Shown: piece after piece, positions 61,532 to 64,000 of the stretch
Layout of the letters: each line of letters opens with the position of its first letter
Position numbering within the stretch: the first letter of the stretch is position 1
Source: Chlorokybus atmophyticus
Taxonomy: Eukaryota > Streptophyta > Chlorokybophyceae > Chlorokybales > Chlorokybaceae
DNA length: 64,000 bases
Direction: 5' to 3'
NCBI GenBank assembly: GCA_009103225.1
Contig: RHPI01002048.1
Coordinates: forward strand, 635,668 to 699,667
Made by a program: the position numbers and the translations under genes
The notes under the pieces: model-generated
Databases searched by the model: none
What the model saw: only the letters and a program-made list of their open reading frames with translations
What the model was told of the DNA's origin: nothing

Positions 61532-63260
61532 TCAAGCCTCATAGTTCCATGACACATGAGGGTAGTGACAGCGCATATCCATTGTTTCAAGCATGAGACG
61601 CCCTATGCACTTCGCCATTGCGGGAGGAACTGCATTCGCTATGGAAATGGCCGAGGTCATCCATGGCACTCCTAGCGCTGTTTGCCACGCAGCAATGCCG
61701 CCCCTGGTGCTTGGAAGGCCATAGACCGGGTACATCTGCTGTGGCGCGTTTGATGTCACGATTGTCTTCTTCGCGCTAGCGGACAGGTGCGGCGATAGCA
61801 GTCCAACTGCCTTGCCCGCGTGCGAGCAGCGTGCTGGTGGGGTAGCTACCACTTGCTGTGTCTCAAACAGACAGTGACGGAAAGTTGATAGGCCAAACAT
61901 CGTGCCACAAAGGGACAGATTGGGTCTGAATGAGGAAGCTGCTCCTGGCAACTTCTCAATCACAAACTTGACTTGGCTTGCAAGCAGCAGACGTCGGACG
62001 AGCGGCATCATATCCTGGTGTCTCCAGGATGTGCCATGTGCCGCCCGTTGAGGTGCCGGGATAGCACCTGAATAGGCCTGGCATGGTGGACTAGCCCAGA
62101 TGAGCTCGTACTCGCTCAGCTCTCCTGCACTCAGGGTGCATACATCGCGGGGTATGAAGGGCAGCGGGTACTCAGAGGAGGGACTTATGTCCATCCCCGT
62201 CACGTCAAAGCCTGCGTGGTATAGACCAACACTGGCACCGCCACCGCCGCAGAATAAGTCGGGTGCCCTTGGTCTGCGTGTGCGTCCCAGCTTGTTGTCA
62301 AATGGCGTGTATGTGGTCAAGGCTGGCCGTGGTGCTGGCCAGGGACTAACAATGATGCCGTCCGGGCTTACTTTGCGACTGACGTTCTCCCCTCCGGCGC
62401 GCAGAACATGGCGTGCCCCGTCAACTGATGTGTACGCGAATACGTTGTGCCCTTTGAAGTTGATGGTTTGTGGTCGATCACCGTCATCGAATACTATACG
62501 GTGCTGCTCTGCAAAGACATTTTTCATTGCACCATGCATATATGATGCGTCCTCAATCTCGCACGCCACGAAGCGATGCTGACCTGACGCTTGCCTGAAT
62601 GATTCCACAACGCCCGCATACCATTCCCCATGCAGCGGCCAATGCACCATGACACTCACACCGATCAGCTGCTCGCATCCCAACTTAACTGCGTTCCGCA
62701 GCCGATGCAGTGCGCTGTCCAACGGTCGATGGTCTGCCTCCTCTACAGCGGCCAGGGGATGGAACTGCCCTCGCCCACACCGTGCAAGACTGCTCTGAAT
62801 GCGACAACAGCTTCAACATGCATGAAATAAGCATACGCCCAACATAACATGCAGTGATACGTAGCGGTCCACTCTTATGGATTACCTCCACAGCATCCAC
62901 CACCTGTCCACTAACCACATGTCCCGGTGTTGTCCATGTGAAGAAGCGCATGAGTTCCCCTCGCCACTCGAAGCATGAGCGCGAGCACGATTCGCACACG
63001 CACTGCACGCAATGGAAAAACTCGGGTTTCATGCACAGCACTTGGCCAAGGCGGCAGCCAAACACGTCGACATTGTGTGTGGTGTGATGCCAGCAAGCAG
63101 CACTAAAACCGTGGCACACTGTCTGCACTCGCTGGCATTCGGTCAAGTGTGCTCGCATTTGCTGCCTACGGCCATTGGCACATACGTACGCATTGCATTG
63201 TGGGCACACCAAGCATGGTCTCCTAGGTGAGGGTGATTCAACTGCTGCCGCCGACATCAT
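61532..63260 (-). CDS. Cytosine-5 DNA methyltransferase with zinc-finger and Tudor-like N-terminus
   Basis: Two exons, 63260-62886 and 62794-61532 (TGA), joined by a 91-bp intron in phase 0, give about 545 residues. Residues about 14-115 are Cys/His-rich (CPQCNAYVCANGRRQQMRAH with further CxxC pairs). Residues about 165-255 look like a Tudor/agenet domain (VMVHWPLHGEWYAGVVESF then RIVFDDGDRPQTINF). The C-terminal about 260 residues are a C5-methyltransferase of the short phage type: motif I DLFCGGGGASVGLYHAGFDV, motif IV ASPPCQAYS with the catalytic Cys, motif VI IEKLPGA (ENV is usual), motif VIII RHCLFE and motif X IANAVPPAMAKCIG. It should methylate C5 of cytosine in DNA, with the N-terminus directing it to DNA or chromatin. 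It is convergent with the transposase. It may be element cargo acquired from a phage-like source. Confidence 0.88.
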
Positions 63261-63321
63261 GCAAAATAGGAATCGGCACGGCTGCCCACAAACTGAGCGA
63301 GACTTTAGGGTATGGGCATCA

Positions 63322-63352
63322 ATTTAGGGTTGCCAGCTTACGAACCCTAAAT
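63322..63352. promoter_or_regulatory. Inverted pair of telo-box-like sites
   Basis: ATTTAGGGTT and AACCCTAAAT form a 10-nt-arm inverted repeat 60-90 bp upstream of the methyltransferase start. The core AACCCTAA matches the telo-boxes found near eL22 and DOCK. Confidence 0.4.
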
Positions 63353-63463
63353 GGGTTAAATTTCAAGTGAAGCACGACTGTATCTTATTCGCTATTGCAG
63401 TACCATGCATGGTACTACATCAACATGAATAGTACTCCATATGTTAATGGTACTACAGTACAA

Positions 63464-63789
63464 GGATACTCGCATACTACCACGATCGTAGAGTAATACT
63501 GTGCTGTCATGCCATGGAACCCAGAGCGCTGTCCGAGTTTGTTGCTGTCAACCACGCTCTAAACCAGCGAGGTATGCAAGCCATGCACTGACTCATGCGC
63601 CGGGCAGTCATCATACACATGTACAGCCAATGCTTCTAACAACAGCAGATCTCTGGTGCACCATGCACCATGCTGCAACTATACATGTACCTACATGGTT
63701 CACAGGAAGCCAACACAAAACTACAATACATGCACAATTGACATCAAGGCGGGGGCCAAATCACCGCCGACACGTTGGCGTCTTGCATC
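63464..63789. other. No gene recognised
   Basis: This short stretch to the right of the putative transposon end contains no convincing coding sequence. Confidence 0.4.
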
Positions 63790-64000
63790 AGGCGTGGCGA
63801 CCAAAACAGGTGAGGTTGCTTGCAGAATTGACACGCTTGTAGATTCTTTGATTTATTTGCCACAGTCTTTTGATGTGCTATGATGCAGACATGGCACATC
63901 GCTTTCTTGCAACAGGGCGTCTCCCCATCCGCTGGGGGGGGTGGCTCTTCAATGCGACAAATCAGCACACATGGTGCACGCGGGTGTGCAAGCTGCCTCT
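63790..64000 (-). CDS. Partial RING-like zinc-finger protein
   Basis: A minus-strand frame entering from the right edge contains Cys/His spacing of a RING-type cross-brace: CRIEEPPPP, then CCKKAMCHVCIIAH, then ACQFCKQPH. RING domains usually recruit ubiquitin E2 enzymes. Only this segment is visible, so neither the start nor the end can be given. A donor near 63805 is possible. Confidence 0.45.

Larger units (their letters stand above)
57849..63463. mobile_element. Putative Plavaka/KDZ-like DNA transposon with cytosine methyltransferase cargo
   Basis: The proposed element holds a transposase (58187-61328, plus) and a DNA methyltransferase (61532-63260, minus), tail to tail with a 203-bp gap. 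A 20-bp motif at 57849-57868 (CATTGTAC-4 nt-GTACCATT) recurs in inverted orientation at 63444-63463 with 15 of 20 matches. GTACCAT/ATGGTAC motifs are clustered at both sides (57826-58020 and 63400-63450). No target-site duplication was found, so the exact ends are unproven. An upstream frame at 57556-57759 may or may not belong. Classification rests on the transposase, the unit on proximity and shared flanking motifs. Confidence 0.5.

Noticed and set aside
61532-63260. Ordinary host DNMT1/CMT-type methyltransferase
   Set aside because: It lacks BAH or replication-foci domains and long inter-motif insertions; the catalytic part is the short phage-like form.

Overview
The window is nuclear DNA from a eukaryote, most likely a flagellate of the green lineage. 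Nearly every gene is split by short introns (about 50-700 bp) with GT-AG borders and a minority of GC-AG borders. The stops TAA, TAG and TGA all end real genes. The green-lineage hint rests on two observations: the DOCK exchange factor ends in a C-terminus closer to plant SPIKE1 than to animal DOCKs as I recall the families, and plant-type telo-boxes (AAACCCTAA) lie just upstream of some inferred starts. The species cannot be named from the sequence. All gene calls are from reading translations, because no database search was possible; exon ends were placed by splice consensus plus reading-frame continuity.

Layout. 121-4129 (+): 3' part of a long coiled-coil protein. 4036-4613: a 578-bp near-perfect palindrome ending at an N. 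5186-6675 (-): TEX47/BLUF-like protein. 8262-10818 (+): PP2C phosphatase. 11398-13501 (-): RmlD/MAT2B-like dehydrogenase. 14001-22937 (+): nucleoporin NUP188 in 28 exons. 23270-24682 (-): secreted SMP-30-like beta-propeller with a 17-bp frame-breaking duplication. 26381-33361: complete, young Ty3/gypsy chromovirus. 33965-34687 (-): Penelope-like reverse-transcriptase fragment. 35549-36877 (-): ribosomal protein eL22. 37227-38224 (+): unknown gene. 38794-47397 (-): DOCK/SPIKE1. 48692-51885 (+): secreted formamidase/acetamidase. 51886-56815: gene-free, with an 883-bp (TG)n. 56816-57256 (-): coiled-coil gene without an identifiable 5' end. 57849-63463: a probable DNA transposon carrying a Plavaka/KDZ-like transposase (+) and, convergent to it, a zinc-finger + Tudor-like + phage-type cytosine-5 methyltransferase (-). 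63790-64000 (-): partial RING-like protein.

Most of the host genes are housekeeping (nuclear pore, ribosome, signalling, Rho-GTPase activation) and do not form a pathway. The most interesting unit is the last one. A DDE transposase and a DNA methyltransferase are packed tail to tail 203 bp apart, between clusters of a GTACCAT motif. This would parallel the KDZ elements of fungi that carry TET/JBP DNA-modifying enzymes, but with a methyl-writing enzyme instead. A second recurring signal is a set of near-perfect hairpins (arms 18-48 nt) with unrelated arm sequences, scattered through introns, intergenic DNA and transposon coding sequence.
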